Below are positions 19,401-26,608 of a stretch of 64,000 bases of DNA, piece after piece. The translations under genes and the position numbers were made by a program. The notes beneath the pieces are model-generated. The model was not told the origin of the DNA. It was given only the letters and a program-made list of their open reading frames with translations, and searched no databases. Each line of letters begins with the position of its first letter. Positions within the stretch are counted from its first letter, which is position 1. Origin of the DNA: Zhihengliuella halotolerans (GTDB lineage: Bacteria; Actinomycetota; Actinomycetes; Actinomycetales; Micrococcaceae); contig NZ_SHLA01000001.1 in assembly GCF_004217565.1 (NCBI RefSeq), positions 1,488,001 through 1,552,000 on the forward strand. The letters run 5' to 3'.

Positions 19401-19527
19401 CCCAGCGGCGCCTGCTGCGCGGTCGCGTGGGCGACTTCTCCGGGCGGATGGACGTGCCGGTCTGGCCGCTGATTTTCCTCAAGCCGATGCTCCGATGTCT
19501 TGCGGGTGTGATGGCGCACCGGGACAC
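13480..19527 (-). CDS. cell-wall-anchored amylopullulanase (alpha-amylase + pullulanase)
   Basis: Degrades starch or glycogen outside the cell, cutting both alpha-1,4 and alpha-1,6 bonds. 2,015 residues: signal peptide about 39-65; starch-binding-like X25 module about 68-165; GH13 amylase about 185-740 with D311/NH, D442 in GFRID, E476 in FGEV and D546 in GNHD; two more X25 modules about 855-945 and 952-1048; pullulanase about 1190-1930 with FNWGYDPYHF, D1449, D1522 in GFRFD, E1559 in GEGW and D1693 in DAHDN. A Pro/Ala/Glu linker, LADTG (1978-1982), a membrane helix and RRSKG end it, a LAxTG sortase-E signal. The GTG start has no clear ribosome site; TTG at 19482 with GGAG upstream is an alternative. 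Confidence 0.93.
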   Translation of the reverse strand: MSRCAITPARHRSIGLRKISGQTGTSIRPEKSPTRPRSRRRWAFALAPAVALGALGTGVGAPAGAEERTVTLVGSLQDELGCAEDWQPACEATELDSTSEAGVYSAELTLPAGAYEYKVALDGSWDEAYGLDGGEENIPLTIAGETTLRFTYDDATHRTSLVPLGLRQGYAEDDAALAAAPVRQPGSAEQFYFVMTDRFANGDPDNDDAGLGSDRLESGFDPADKGFFHGGDIAGLHSKLDYIEGLGTSAIWLTPSFKNQPVQGAGEDASAGYHGYWVTDFTQIDPHLGTNEELSALIADAHERDIKVYFDIITNHTADIIDYEEGVYDYVDQATSPYRDADGNPFDPGDYAGTGTFPELDAATSFPYTPTARDADVKVPEWLNDVTLYHNRGDSTWEGESVTHGDFVGLDDLMTEHPDVVDGFVDVYQDWVDLGIDGFRIDTAKHVNFEFWEQWSREVLDYAHANGRDEFFMFGEVYDADPKKLSPYVRDSDMNSVLDFTFQSAASGYAGGNSAKALANLYAGDDYYTTPGSSASALPTFLGNHDMGRIGHFLQNQGDALKRDELAHELMFLTRGQPVVYYGDEQGFAGAGGDKDARQSLFATEVAEYRDQPLITGENAGSVDRFDTDARLYAHIEKLSALRSAHPALTDGAQVELFAQDGPGVYALSRVARDEKTEYVVALNNAATEQSVDVQTLTADAEYTPVYGTESALATDGTGQASLTVPALSAVVLKADRKVDAPELELDLAAPAPGAGLEGLAAVSAELGAAAWAETSFAWRVAGADDWAPLGVAEDTTPRVFHDVGDLAEGTLVEYRAVATNADGERYAASTYASVGNDVSGNNPAEGPATDIDMVTVPGSHNSEMNCAGDWDPACESARLAEASAGVYAAAFDIPAGDYEYKAAINGSWDVNYGANGVAGGANLRYAHDGGDVNFYFDPRNNIVQSDADGPIVTLPGSLQDELGCESDWAPECLGTLMHDGDGDGVYEFTTDALPAGSYEVKVAHGLSWDENYGVDGVPGGENYAFSATAGEPVSFRYTLDTNTLEVAAAEQGAAGVGEARAHWIDAETLAVPADLGTGERYALYAAADAGLEIDGDTVHGAEPVELATVDGGLSESQREAFPHLADHRALRVELARDDVAAALRSQLALARYDDEGALTAYTGIQAPGAIDDLYADALAGVELGAVFTGKRPSFRLWAPTAQTATLLVLGDGGDPARHKADYDAASGVWEVRGKPQMYGSRYQWEVRVFVPETGTFETNIVTDPYSVALTTNSTHSVAVSLENPHHQPKQWRTSRAEPIENDVDRAIYELHVRDFSIGDTSLDEDLRGTYGAFAAESDGTAHLKKLADAGLSTVHLLPSFDIATIEEDRDQQAVPDCDLESFGPASSEQQACIAAIASGDGFNWGYDPYHFMAPEGSYAADPHGAGRVEEFRTMVGSLHSMGLEVVLDQVFNHTAASGQAEKSVLDRIVPGYYHRLDAAGKVETSTCCQNIATEHAAAEKLMVDAVLLWAKGYKVDGFRFDLMGHHSRANMEAVRAALDELTLDDDGVDGRSVYLYGEGWNFGEVADNTRFQQATQGQLDGTGIGTFNDRLRDAVHGGSPVDSSSTFRQGFGTGLGTDPNGYDVNGTDAQALADLGHEADLVRLGLAGNLGDFELFTSDGEIRRGDEIDYRGSPAGYASEPGEVVNYVDAHDNETLYDLTVFKLPRETTMADRARMNTLAQATVMYSQAVPFWHAGTELLRSKSLDRNSYDSGDWFNRIDWTGQQNTFGSGLPPAADNEEKWDSMAPLLEDPALKPDADAMAAAEAAALDLLRTREEVGLLRLGSADLIREKVSFPLSGPDATPGIVLMHVDDLLGPDTDPSLAGALVAFNASPEESAQRVDALAGREYELAQALADGADDVVRSTTWDAETGTLTIPARTAVVLVEQQGPAESEVVPDPAPSADPAGQGGAEEGPAASLEPVAHTGEQSTAGPGHLADTGAPGWLIALGAAGALLLLAGAGLSAYHAARRSKG

Positions 19528-19546
19528 GGCGCGAGTGACTCAGACC

Positions 19547-19575
19547 ACACTAGCTAGTCCATTGAAGCTCGGCAA
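19547..19575 (-). promoter_or_regulatory. candidate promoter of the amylopullulanase gene
   Basis: On the minus strand TTGCCG (19570-19575) and TAGTGT (19547-19552) are separated by exactly 17 nt, placing the transcript start about 13 nt before the GTG codon. Confidence 0.5.
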
Positions 19576-19635
19576 GCGATTCCACTATTTACACATCGCT
19601 CATGAAAATAGCCTTGTTAATCAGCACATATTTTC

Positions 19636-19649
19636 TGAAAACGATTTCA
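19636..19649. promoter_or_regulatory. cre/LacI-type operator
   Basis: TGAAAACGATTTCA fits every position of the cre consensus TGWAANCGNTNWCA and is the inner part of the perfect palindrome CTGAAAACGATTTCAG. It lies in the AT-rich region shared by the amylopullulanase and alarmone synthetase genes. A LacI-family maltose/starch repressor is the likely ligand. Confidence 0.65.
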
Positions 19650-19688
19650 GTCAGTGAAAATTGACGCTGTCGGATCCGCCTCAGCACT

Positions 19689-19694
19689 TACCCT
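19689..19694 (+). promoter_or_regulatory. -10 box of leaderless alarmone synthetase gene
   Basis: TACCCT (TANNNT class) ends exactly 6 nt before the ATG at 19701, and there is no ribosome-binding site in between. A TTGACG is present at 19661 but 22 nt away, too far for a standard -35. Confidence 0.5.
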
Positions 19695-19700
19695 GATGGC

Positions 19701-20303
19701 ATGGACACCGAAGCCAAAGTCAAAGACGCGCTGCGGACCTACGACCGCAACCTCGTGGAGTACCGCGCACTCCGCGACGAACTCGAACGCGAGATCCCCC
19801 TGCATTTGCGCCAGTGGGGCGTCTCCTACTTTCGCGTGGAGGCGCGCGTGAAAAAGCGCGGATCATTCGAGACCAAGGCCCGCCGGGAACCTTCGAAGCC
19901 CGTACTGGACACCGTGGGTGTGCGCATCATGGCGTTCTTCCGCAGCGACCTGGCCCAGGTCGAGCGGATGACCCGCCGCCTCTTCGATGTGGTCGAAGAG
20001 TCCTACATCGACAAGGGCGACCTGCTCGGCCACGAGAGCTTCGGCTACCGCAGCGTGCAGTTCGTGGGCCTCACTCGGGGGCAGGGGGCCTTCTCGGCGT
20101 TCCCGGCGGGCATCGCGGTCGAGGTGCAGATCCGCACGATGCTCGAACACGTCTGGGCGGAGGTCGAGCACGATTTCCGCTACAAGCCCCAGAGCGATCC
20201 GCCCGTCCCGGAGATCAACCGCCGCTTCGCGCTCACGGCCGCCCTGCTCGAACAGGCCGACCGCAATCTCGACGACATCCGCCGCGAGCTCGAGGGCTCG
20301 TAA
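19701..20303 (+). CDS. small alarmone synthetase-like GTP pyrophosphokinase
   Basis: 200 residues made up of a RelA/SpoT synthetase domain only; the HD hydrolase and the TGS/ACT parts of full-length Rel are absent. Visible family motifs are DTVGVRI, FGYRSVQFVG and VEVQIRTMLEHVWAEVEHDFRYK (key residues E-Q-I-R and E-H). Such proteins transfer pyrophosphate from ATP to GTP or GDP to make (p)ppGpp. It diverges from the amylopullulanase gene and appears to be leaderless. Activity and which nucleotide it prefers are inferred. The C-terminus is helical and charged. Confidence 0.82.
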   Translation: MDTEAKVKDALRTYDRNLVEYRALRDELEREIPLHLRQWGVSYFRVEARVKKRGSFETKARREPSKPVLDTVGVRIMAFFRSDLAQVERMTRRLFDVVEESYIDKGDLLGHESFGYRSVQFVGLTRGQGAFSAFPAGIAVEVQIRTMLEHVWAEVEHDFRYKPQSDPPVPEINRRFALTAALLEQADRNLDDIRRELEGS

Positions 20304-20385
20304 GGCCCGTGGTCTGCGTCGCCCGATACGGTTCCCGACAGACGGCTTGAGCAATGGCCGTCGTCGGCGCGTCCGGGCACGAAAA

Positions 20386-20415
20386 AGCCCCGGCGAGTAA
20401 ATACTCGCCGGGGCT
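20386..20415 (-). terminator. intrinsic terminator of tRNA-Pro
   Basis: A 14-bp perfect stem with a 2-nt loop is followed on the minus strand by TTTTT. It starts 7 nt after the tRNA 3' end. Confidence 0.9.
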
Positions 20416-20421
20416 CGAACG

Positions 20422-20495
20422 TCGGGCTGACAGGATTTGAACCTGCGACCCCATCACCCCCAGTGATGTGCGCTACCAAGCTGCGCCACAGCCCG
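20422..20495 (-). tRNA. tRNA-Pro (anticodon GGG)
   Basis: The 74-nt minus-strand sequence folds as a tRNA: acceptor CGGGCTG pairing with CAGCCCG, D-arm with AGCTTGGTAGCGC, anticodon stem CATCA/TGATG with loop CTGGGGG giving anticodon GGG, and T-arm GCAGGTTCAAATCCTGT. CCA is not encoded. A strong terminator follows. It lies downstream of der. Confidence 0.95.
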
Positions 20496-20498
20496 AAG

Positions 20499-20546
20499 TT
20501 TTCGCAGCGTTCTCCCCGGATCGAGCCGGGGTACCGTCTGCGAAAA
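20499..20546 (-). terminator. nested hairpin between der and tRNA-Pro
   Basis: Outer arms TTTTCGCAG and CTGCGAAAA enclose an inner CCCCGG/CCGGGG stem. It lies between the der stop and the tRNA. It may end der transcription or mark processing of a der-tRNA transcript. Confidence 0.5.
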
Positions 20547-20617
20547 GCTCCTCGAACACTCTACCCCACTTTCCGGGGTGATCGTGCCACGAGGACGTCT
20601 TGTGCGTGTCGGATCGA

Positions 20618-22153
20618 CTACTTCTTGCGGCTGCGCTTCTCGCGCACGCGCATGGCGATCTCGATCGGCGTGCCCGGGAAGCCGAACGTCTCGCGCAGTC
20701 GGCGCGTGATGAAACGGCGGTAGCCGGGGTCGAGGAAACCGGTCGTGAAGAGCACAAAGCGCGGCGGGCGGGCCGAGGCCTGCGTCGCGAACAGGATTCG
20801 CGGCTGTTTGCCGCCCCGCACCGGGTGCGGGTGCGCGGCCACGAGCTCACCCAGGAAGGCGTTGAGCTTGCCGGTAGGGATGCGGGTGTCCCACGACTCG
20901 AGGGCGGTATCCAGCGCGGGCACGAGCTTGTCCTTGTGCCAGCCCGTCTTGGCCGACATGTTGACGCGCGGAGCCCACTCGACGTGTGCCAGGTCGCGGT
21001 CGATCTCGCGCTCGAGGTAGTAACGGCGTTCGTCGTCGAGCATGTCCCACTTGTTGAACGCGAGCACGAGCGCGCGGCCCGAGTCGATCGTCATCTGCAG
21101 GATGCGCACGTCCTGCTCGCTGAGCACCTCGTCGACGGCGAGGAGCACGACGGCGACCTCGGCCTTGTCGAGCGCGCTCTGCGTGCGCAGGGACGCGTAG
21201 TAATCGGAGCCGTGCGCCATGTGCTGGCGGCGGCGGATGCCCGCCGTGTCGACGAAGCGCCACGTACGACCGCCGAGCTCGACGAGCTCATCCACCGGGT
21301 CGCGGGTCGTGCCCGCGAAATCATCGACGACGACGCGCTCGGATCCGGCCAGCTTGTTCAGCAGCGAGGACTTGCCGACGTTCGGACGGCCGATGAGCGC
21401 CACGCGGCGCGGGCCGCCGCGCGGGACGAGACCGCCGAAAGCGGAGTGCTCGGGCAGCTTCTTCATCAGGTCGTCGAGCAGGTCCGCAGTGCCGCGCCCG
21501 TGCAGGGCTGAGACCGGGTACGGCTGCCCGAAGCCGAGGCTCCACAGCGCGTGCGACTCTGCTTCCTGGTTGAAGTCGTCGATCTTGTTGGCCACGAGGT
21601 AGACGGGCTTCTTGATCCGGCGCAGCATCTTGACGACGGCCTCGTCGGTCGCCGTGGCGCCCACCATCGCGTCGACGACGAAGATCACTGCATCAGCGAT
21701 GTCGGCGGCGATCTCGGCCTGCTCGGCCACGCGGGCGTGGATGCCCTTGGCGTCGTGCTCCCAGCCGCCGGTGTCGACGAGCGTGAAGTCCCGGCCCATC
21801 CACTCGGCCTGGTAGGCGACACGGTCGCGGGTCACGCCGGGGACGTCCTCGACGACGGCCTCTCGGCGCCCGATGATGCGGTTGACCAGGGTCGACTTGC
21901 CCACGTTCGGACGCCCGATGATCGCGACGACGGGCGGCACGTCGCCGTCTTCGTCATCGAAGAAGTCGTCGCCCTCGGCGGCGAGCAGGGCCGCGTCCTC
22001 CTCGTCGAGGTCGTAGTCGCCCAGCCCGGCGCGGAGCGAGGCGACGCGCGCCTCGGCGTCCTCGTCGGAGATCTCCGCGAAACGCTCCGCGACGTGGTCG
22101 TCTCCCGTGGGCAGGTACTCTTCGCCGTCACCCTGGTAGGCAGATTCGGTCAT
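20618..22153 (-). CDS. der: ribosome biogenesis GTPase Der (EngA)
   Basis: GTPase needed for 50S subunit assembly. About 511 residues with two tandem G domains, each beginning with a P-loop, [12 protein letters not shown] and [12 protein letters not shown], plus NKIDD and NKWD specificity motifs and the KH-like C-terminal domain. An acidic N-terminal extension of about 75 residues precedes the first G domain, as is usual in actinobacteria. The ATG at 22153 is preferred because AAGGAA lies about 10 nt upstream; ATG at 22171 is possible. Just downstream of cmk, as in Mycobacterium (Rv1712-Rv1713). Confidence 0.96.
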   Translation of the reverse strand: MTESAYQGDGEEYLPTGDDHVAERFAEISDEDAEARVASLRAGLGDYDLDEEDAALLAAEGDDFFDDEDGDVPPVVAIIGRPNVGKSTLVNRIIGRREAVVEDVPGVTRDRVAYQAEWMGRDFTLVDTGGWEHDAKGIHARVAEQAEIAADIADAVIFVVDAMVGATATDEAVVKMLRRIKKPVYLVANKIDDFNQEAESHALWSLGFGQPYPVSALHGRGTADLLDDLMKKLPEHSAFGGLVPRGGPRRVALIGRPNVGKSSLLNKLAGSERVVVDDFAGTTRDPVDELVELGGRTWRFVDTAGIRRRQHMAHGSDYYASLRTQSALDKAEVAVVLLAVDEVLSEQDVRILQMTIDSGRALVLAFNKWDMLDDERRYYLEREIDRDLAHVEWAPRVNMSAKTGWHKDKLVPALDTALESWDTRIPTGKLNAFLGELVAAHPHPVRGGKQPRILFATQASARPPRFVLFTTGFLDPGYRRFITRRLRETFGFPGTPIEIAMRVREKRSRKK

Positions 22154-22196
22154 CGTCACTCGTTCCTTCATCGTGGTCAGGCCGTGGTCAATCGCT

Positions 22197-22874
22197 CTAG
22201 TCTAGTCGAGAGGACCCCGCCTCGACTAACGAGAGCACCGCCTGAACGGTCTGCTCGAAGTCCAGATCCGACGAATCCAGCGTCTGCACGCCATCCGTGG
22301 CCGTCGTGAAATTGGACACGGTGGAGTCCTTGGCGTCCCGATCGACGACCTGACGGCGCAGCGCGGCCGCCTCGACCTTGCCCAGCTGGAGGCCGCGCCG
22401 GCGCATCCGCGCCTCCTCTGACGCCGTCAGCAGGATCCTGGTCTGCGCGTCGGGGGCCACCACGGTGGTGATGTCGCGCCCCTCGGCGACGACCCGCTCG
22501 TGCTCCCCGATCACCGCGCGCTGACGACGCACGAGTTCCGCGCGGGCCTCGAGGTTCGTCGCGACGGCGGAGACCGCCTCGGAGACGTACTGCTCGCGGA
22601 TCGCGGCGGTCACGTCGATGCCGTGGATCAGGACGCGCTCGATCCCGGGGTCGGTGCTGATCTCCAGCTCGGCGTCCTTCACGGCCTGCGCGACGGCGTG
22701 CGCGTCGGTGAGGTCGGTACCGGCGTCGAGGCAGTGCCACGTCACCGCCCGGTACATCGCACCGGTGTCCAAGTAGGCGGCGCCGAGCCGGCGGGCGGCC
22801 TCCTTCGCGACGGAGGACTTGCCGGAACCGGACGGGCCGTCGATGGCCACGACGAGCCGGGACTGTGAGATCAC
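22197..22874 (-). CDS. cmk: cytidylate kinase
   Basis: Phosphorylates CMP and dCMP. 225 residues, the family length, with P-loop GPSGSGKSS near residue 13, DTGAMYRA and the DGRDITTVV-type region ([13 protein letters not shown]). The start is GTG at 22874, overlapping the tyrA stop as GTGA, so translation is coupled. The frame continues upstream, but only inside tyrA. It is part of the run tyrA-cmk-der. Confidence 0.95.
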   Translation of the reverse strand: MISQSRLVVAIDGPSGSGKSSVAKEAARRLGAAYLDTGAMYRAVTWHCLDAGTDLTDAHAVAQAVKDAELEISTDPGIERVLIHGIDVTAAIREQYVSEAVSAVATNLEARAELVRRQRAVIGEHERVVAEGRDITTVVAPDAQTRILLTASEEARMRRRGLQLGKVEAAALRRQVVDRDAKDSTVSNFTTATDGVQTLDSSDLDFEQTVQAVLSLVEAGSSRLD

Positions 22875-23986
22875 TGGATCACCTTCCACTTTCGTTGAGT
22901 CAAGAATTCTGTGAGTTCGGCGCTGCGGCCCGGCAGCACCGACATCTCCACGAGCCCGACCTGGTGGCCGGAGGAGTGCTCCATGCGCAGGTCCTCGAGG
23001 TTGATGCCGGCCTCGCCGACGGCGGTGAGCAGCTCGGCGATCTGCCCCGGCCGGTCGTCCACGATCACGGTGACGACCGCGAAGGCCTGCGGCGGCGCCC
23101 CGTGCTTGCCGGGGATCCGCGCCTGGCCGGCGTTGCCCTGACTCATGAGCTCGGCCAGATCGAGGTGCGCGCCCTCCGCGTCCGGGGCCTCGAGCGTCGC
23201 GATGAGGCGGTTCAGGTCCTCGCGCAGCCCGTGCAGGATCGTGACGAGCTCGGGGGCGTTGTGGCTGAGGATCTGGATCCACAGCTTCGGGTCGGACGCG
23301 GCGATCCGCGTCGTATCCCGCAGCCCGTTGCCGGCCAGGGCGAGGGCGTGCGCGGGCGCGTTCATGAGCCGCGAGGCCAGAAGCGAGGAGGCGATCTGCG
23401 GGAAGTGCGAGACCAGCGCGACGGCGGCGTCGTGTTCCGCGGCGTCGAGCCGCACAACCGTCGCCCCGAGGTCGATCGCGACGTCGCCGGCGACGCGCAC
23501 TGCGGCCGGATCCGAGGTCTCATGGGCGCAGACGACCCACGGCATCGCCGTGAACAGCTCGCCGCGGGCGGCAGCCGGCCCGGACTTCTCCCGGCCGGCC
23601 ATGGGGTGCGTGCCGACGTAGCGCCGCAGCTGTTCCGCGCCCAGGCGACCGGCGGCGACGTCGTCCTGCAGGGACCGCAGGATGCTCGCCTTGACCGAGG
23701 CGATGTCGATGACCGTCGCGCCCGCATAGACGCGCAGGGCATCGGCGACGACGGCGGCCGCGACGTCCGGCGGCGCGGCGACGACGACCAGCTGGGGCTC
23801 CAGTGCGTCGCCGGGGGCGAGCACGCGGCCGGCCCCGATGTCCTGGGCCACGAGCTGCGCCGTCGGCGACGGGTCCGACAACCGGACGTCGACGCCGAGC
23901 CGGCTCAGGCCGAGACCGATGCTCGCGCCGAGCAGACCGGTGCCGAGCACCAGGACGGGCCCGCTCACGTGGTGTGCACCACCCAC
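22871..23986 (-). CDS. tyrA: prephenate dehydrogenase
   Basis: Converts prephenate to 4-hydroxyphenylpyruvate in tyrosine synthesis. About 371 residues: N-terminal Rossmann fold with GTGLLG, the central helical dehydrogenase domain with HPMAGREKSG, and a C-terminal ACT domain (VTVIVDDRPGQIAELL), which usually binds tyrosine for feedback. The GTG at 23986 has AGGGA just upstream; GTG at 23968 (VSGPVLVLG) is the other option. It is not part of the Mycobacterium cmk-der order, so its position here is a lineage trait. Confidence 0.92.
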   Translation of the reverse strand: MGGAHHVSGPVLVLGTGLLGASIGLGLSRLGVDVRLSDPSPTAQLVAQDIGAGRVLAPGDALEPQLVVVAAPPDVAAAVVADALRVYAGATVIDIASVKASILRSLQDDVAAGRLGAEQLRRYVGTHPMAGREKSGPAAARGELFTAMPWVVCAHETSDPAAVRVAGDVAIDLGATVVRLDAAEHDAAVALVSHFPQIASSLLASRLMNAPAHALALAGNGLRDTTRIAASDPKLWIQILSHNAPELVTILHGLREDLNRLIATLEAPDAEGAHLDLAELMSQGNAGQARIPGKHGAPPQAFAVVTVIVDDRPGQIAELLTAVGEAGINLEDLRMEHSSGHQVGLVEMSVLPGRSAELTEFLTQRKWKVIQ

Positions 23987-24065
23987 ACTCTTCCCTTTCG
24001 CACGGGCGGATCCCTCCGCCGGTCCTCCTATTCGTCGGCGCCGTGTAGAGCGCCTCGAGCGGAGG

Positions 24066-25070
24066 TTACATGTCGACGGAGGCGAGCAGGTGCCCGACCT
24101 CCTGCGGCCCCAACTGGCGGACGACGCCCTGCTTCTGGTCACCCAGGCGCAGCGGGCCCATCTCAAGGCGCACGAGGCGCTTGACGGGGAACCCGACCGC
24201 GTCGAAGAGGCGGCGGACAACCCGGTTGCGACCGGAGTGGAGCACGACCTCGATCAGGACCTTGCCGGGCGCGGAATCCACGAGCTTGAAGGAGTCGACG
24301 TTGGCGAAGCCGTCCTCGAGCCGCACACCCTTCTTCATCTCGGCCCCGACGCCGTGCGGCAGCGGGCCCGCGACCTGGACGAGGTACTTCTTCGGCACCT
24401 CGTAGGACGGGTGGGTCAGGCGGTTGGCGAGCTCGCCGTCGTTCGTGAGCACCAGCAGGCCCTCGGTGTTCACGTCGAGCCGGCCGACGTGGAAGAGGCG
24501 CTCGTTCTTGTTCTTGACGAAGTCGGAGATGCACTTGCGCCCCTCCGGGTCCTCCATCGTGGAGACGACGCCGCGGGGCTTGTTGAAGACGTAGTACTTG
24601 AGCGTCTCGTTGAGCTGGACGCGCATGCCGTCGACGTGGATCGTGTCCCGCGTCGGGTCAACGCGCATGCCCAGCTCGGTCACGGGCTCACCGTTGACCT
24701 CGACGCGGCCTTCGGCGATCAGCTCCTCGCAGACGCGGCGCGACGCGACCCCGGCGTTGGCCATGACCTTCTGCAGGCGCACTCCGTCGCTGTCGCCACC
24801 CGGGTTAGCCTGCTTGGTCTCGCGCATCGAAGCGCCCTTGGGCTTCTTGCCCGGCGCTTTCAGCGCGCCCAGCTGGCGGCCGTAGCGCTCCCGGGCGAAC
24901 GCCTTGGACGGCTGGCCGGGCTTGCCACCGGTCTTCTTGCCCTGCTTCGAACCGCCCTGACCCGCCTGGCCCGCACCGCTCTTGCCGCCCTTGTCGGCGC
25001 CCGTCTTCCCGGACCGGGGCCCGGGGGTGTTCTTCTTACCGCGGCCGGAGCCGCCTGACGGAGACTGCAT
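24066..25070 (-). CDS. rluB: 23S rRNA pseudouridine synthase RluB type
   Basis: 334 residues. An N-terminal tail of about 90 residues is rich in Gly, Lys, Ser and Gln and is probably disordered and RNA-binding. An S4 domain (VRLQKVMANAGVASRRVCEEL) and the RsuA/RluB catalytic core follow, with the catalytic aspartate D199 in GRLDVNTEGLL. Weak ribosome site AAGGA about 10 nt before the ATG. It follows scpA-scpB as in other actinobacteria. Target site on 23S rRNA is by homology. Confidence 0.92.
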   Translation of the reverse strand: MQSPSGGSGRGKKNTPGPRSGKTGADKGGKSGAGQAGQGGSKQGKKTGGKPGQPSKAFARERYGRQLGALKAPGKKPKGASMRETKQANPGGDSDGVRLQKVMANAGVASRRVCEELIAEGRVEVNGEPVTELGMRVDPTRDTIHVDGMRVQLNETLKYYVFNKPRGVVSTMEDPEGRKCISDFVKNKNERLFHVGRLDVNTEGLLVLTNDGELANRLTHPSYEVPKKYLVQVAGPLPHGVGAEMKKGVRLEDGFANVDSFKLVDSAPGKVLIEVVLHSGRNRVVRRLFDAVGFPVKRLVRLEMGPLRLGDQKQGVVRQLGPQEVGHLLASVDM

Positions 25071-25128
25071 GATGGTGTGTCCTTACGTTGAAGCGTGTCA
25101 GCGCCGCCACCGGTGGGCGACAGCTCTC

Positions 25129-25710
25129 CTAGGGGTTCGGGTCCAGGGCGTCGAGTTCCTCGATTCCCGGAAGGTGCGGCGAGAGCCGGGGCAGCTCGGA
25201 GATGCTGCCCAACCCCAATCTTTCCAGAAAGTACGACGTCGTCTGATACAGCACCGCTCCCGTCTCCGGGTCGGTGTCCGCCTCCTCGATCAATCCGCGC
25301 GTGGCCAGGGTCCGCATGACAGAGTCTACGTTCACTCCGCGGATCGCGGCGATCCGGCCCCGGGCGACGGGCTGCCGGTACGCGACGACGGAGAGCGTTT
25401 CCAGCGCGGCCTGAGTGAGCCGGGCCGTCTGCCCGTCGATGACGAAGCGGGAGACGAAGGGAGCAAAATCACGTCGCGAGAAGAAGCGCCACCCGCCGGC
25501 GACCTCGCGCAGCTCGTACCCGCGGCCCTCCAACGAGTTCCGGATGCGCTCCAACGCGGCGACGACGTCGGCCCCGTCCGCGCCCAGCACCGAGGCCAGG
25601 CGGGCCGCGGTCACCGGCTCGTCGACGACCATGAGGATCGCTTCGACGCCGGCCTGCAGACCGCCGGGCAGATCGTCCACGTCGGGGGCCGTGACAGGGT
25701 GTTCGCTCAT
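25129..25710 (-). CDS. scpB: segregation and condensation protein B
   Basis: 193 residues with two winged-helix units characteristic of ScpB (kleisin-binding partner in the Smc-ScpA-ScpB condensin); GGWRFFSRRDF and LSVVAYRQPVARGRIAAIRG are visible family segments. Its ATG overlaps the scpA stop by 4 nt (ATGA), giving coupled, near-equal synthesis of the two subunits. The first 20 residues are acidic and variable. Confidence 0.94.
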   Translation of the reverse strand: MSEHPVTAPDVDDLPGGLQAGVEAILMVVDEPVTAARLASVLGADGADVVAALERIRNSLEGRGYELREVAGGWRFFSRRDFAPFVSRFVIDGQTARLTQAALETLSVVAYRQPVARGRIAAIRGVNVDSVMRTLATRGLIEEADTDPETGAVLYQTTSYFLERLGLGSISELPRLSPHLPGIEELDALDPNP

Positions 25711-26582
25711 GCCGTCTCCTCGCTCGCGTCCACCCGATCGGGGGCGTCGTCGTATTCTTCCTGCAACTGCTCCGCGCTCCAGCCGGCGCCGGCCTCGGAC
25801 CAGGCCACGCCCAGGTCCCCCAGCGGGTCCGCCTGATCGAAGTCCACGACCTTGTCACGATACATCTCCAGCAGGGCCAGAAAGCGCGCGACGACGACGA
25901 GCGTCGAGTCCGCGTCGCGGGCGAGCTCCGAGAAAGTCAACCGGCCCTCGGCCTGCAGCCGATCGGCGATGATCGCCGCCTGTTCGCGCACGCTCACGGC
26001 GGGCGCGTGCAGGTGCTCGAGGCCGACCTCCGTCGCGGGCACGGGCCGGGGCGCGAGCGCCTTCTCCGCGATCGCGGCGAAGTCCTCGACACTCGTCTTC
26101 CAGAGCAGCTCGGGCAGCAGGGCCGCGAACTGGGGTTCGAGCCCGACCTGACGCGCGAAGCGGCCGCCCTCGGCATCGAACCGCTCGCGCAGCTCGGCTG
26201 CCACGGCCTTGAACGCCTTGTACTGCAGCAGCCGGGCGAAGAGCAGATCTCGGGCCTCGAGCAGCGCGATGTCCTCTTCCGACTCGACCTCGCCGGAGGG
26301 CAGCAGTCGGGCCGCCTTGAGGTCGAGCAGCGTGGCCGCGACGACGAGGAACTGCGTGGTCTCGTCCAACGCCTGGTGGCCGACGCGGCCGCGCAGCTCG
26401 CGGATGTACGCGATGAACTCGTCGGTGACGGCGGCCAGCGCAATCTCGGTGATGTCGAGCTGGCGCTTCCCGATGAGATTGAGCAGCACTTCGAAAGGCC
26501 CGGAGAAGTGCTCGAGACTCACGGCGAAACCTGCGGACGGCTCCGCCGGCCCTCCGGTCTGCTCCTCGACGCTCGCGCTCAC
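25707..26582 (-). CDS. scpA: segregation and condensation protein A (kleisin)
   Basis: 291 residues. The N-terminal segment FSGPFEVLLNLIGKRQLDITEIAL is the typical ScpA start that contacts the Smc neck, and the C-terminal winged helix (LTFSELARDADSTLVVVARFLALLEMYRDKVVDFDQ) binds the Smc head. GTG start. It follows parA by 26 nt. With ParA and ScpB it forms the chromosome organisation cluster parA-scpA-scpB known from Mycobacterium Rv1708-Rv1710. Confidence 0.94.
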   Translation of the reverse strand: MSASVEEQTGGPAEPSAGFAVSLEHFSGPFEVLLNLIGKRQLDITEIALAAVTDEFIAYIRELRGRVGHQALDETTQFLVVAATLLDLKAARLLPSGEVESEEDIALLEARDLLFARLLQYKAFKAVAAELRERFDAEGGRFARQVGLEPQFAALLPELLWKTSVEDFAAIAEKALAPRPVPATEVGLEHLHAPAVSVREQAAIIADRLQAEGRLTFSELARDADSTLVVVARFLALLEMYRDKVVDFDQADPLGDLGVAWSEAGAGWSAEQLQEEYDDAPDRVDASEETA

Positions 26583-26608
26583 GGCCTCGTCCCGACGCGG
26601 TGTTCGGG

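Noticed and set aside
20422-20495. tRNA-Pro as an integration site
   Set aside because: No repeat of the tRNA 3' end was seen nearby and no integrase is adjacent.
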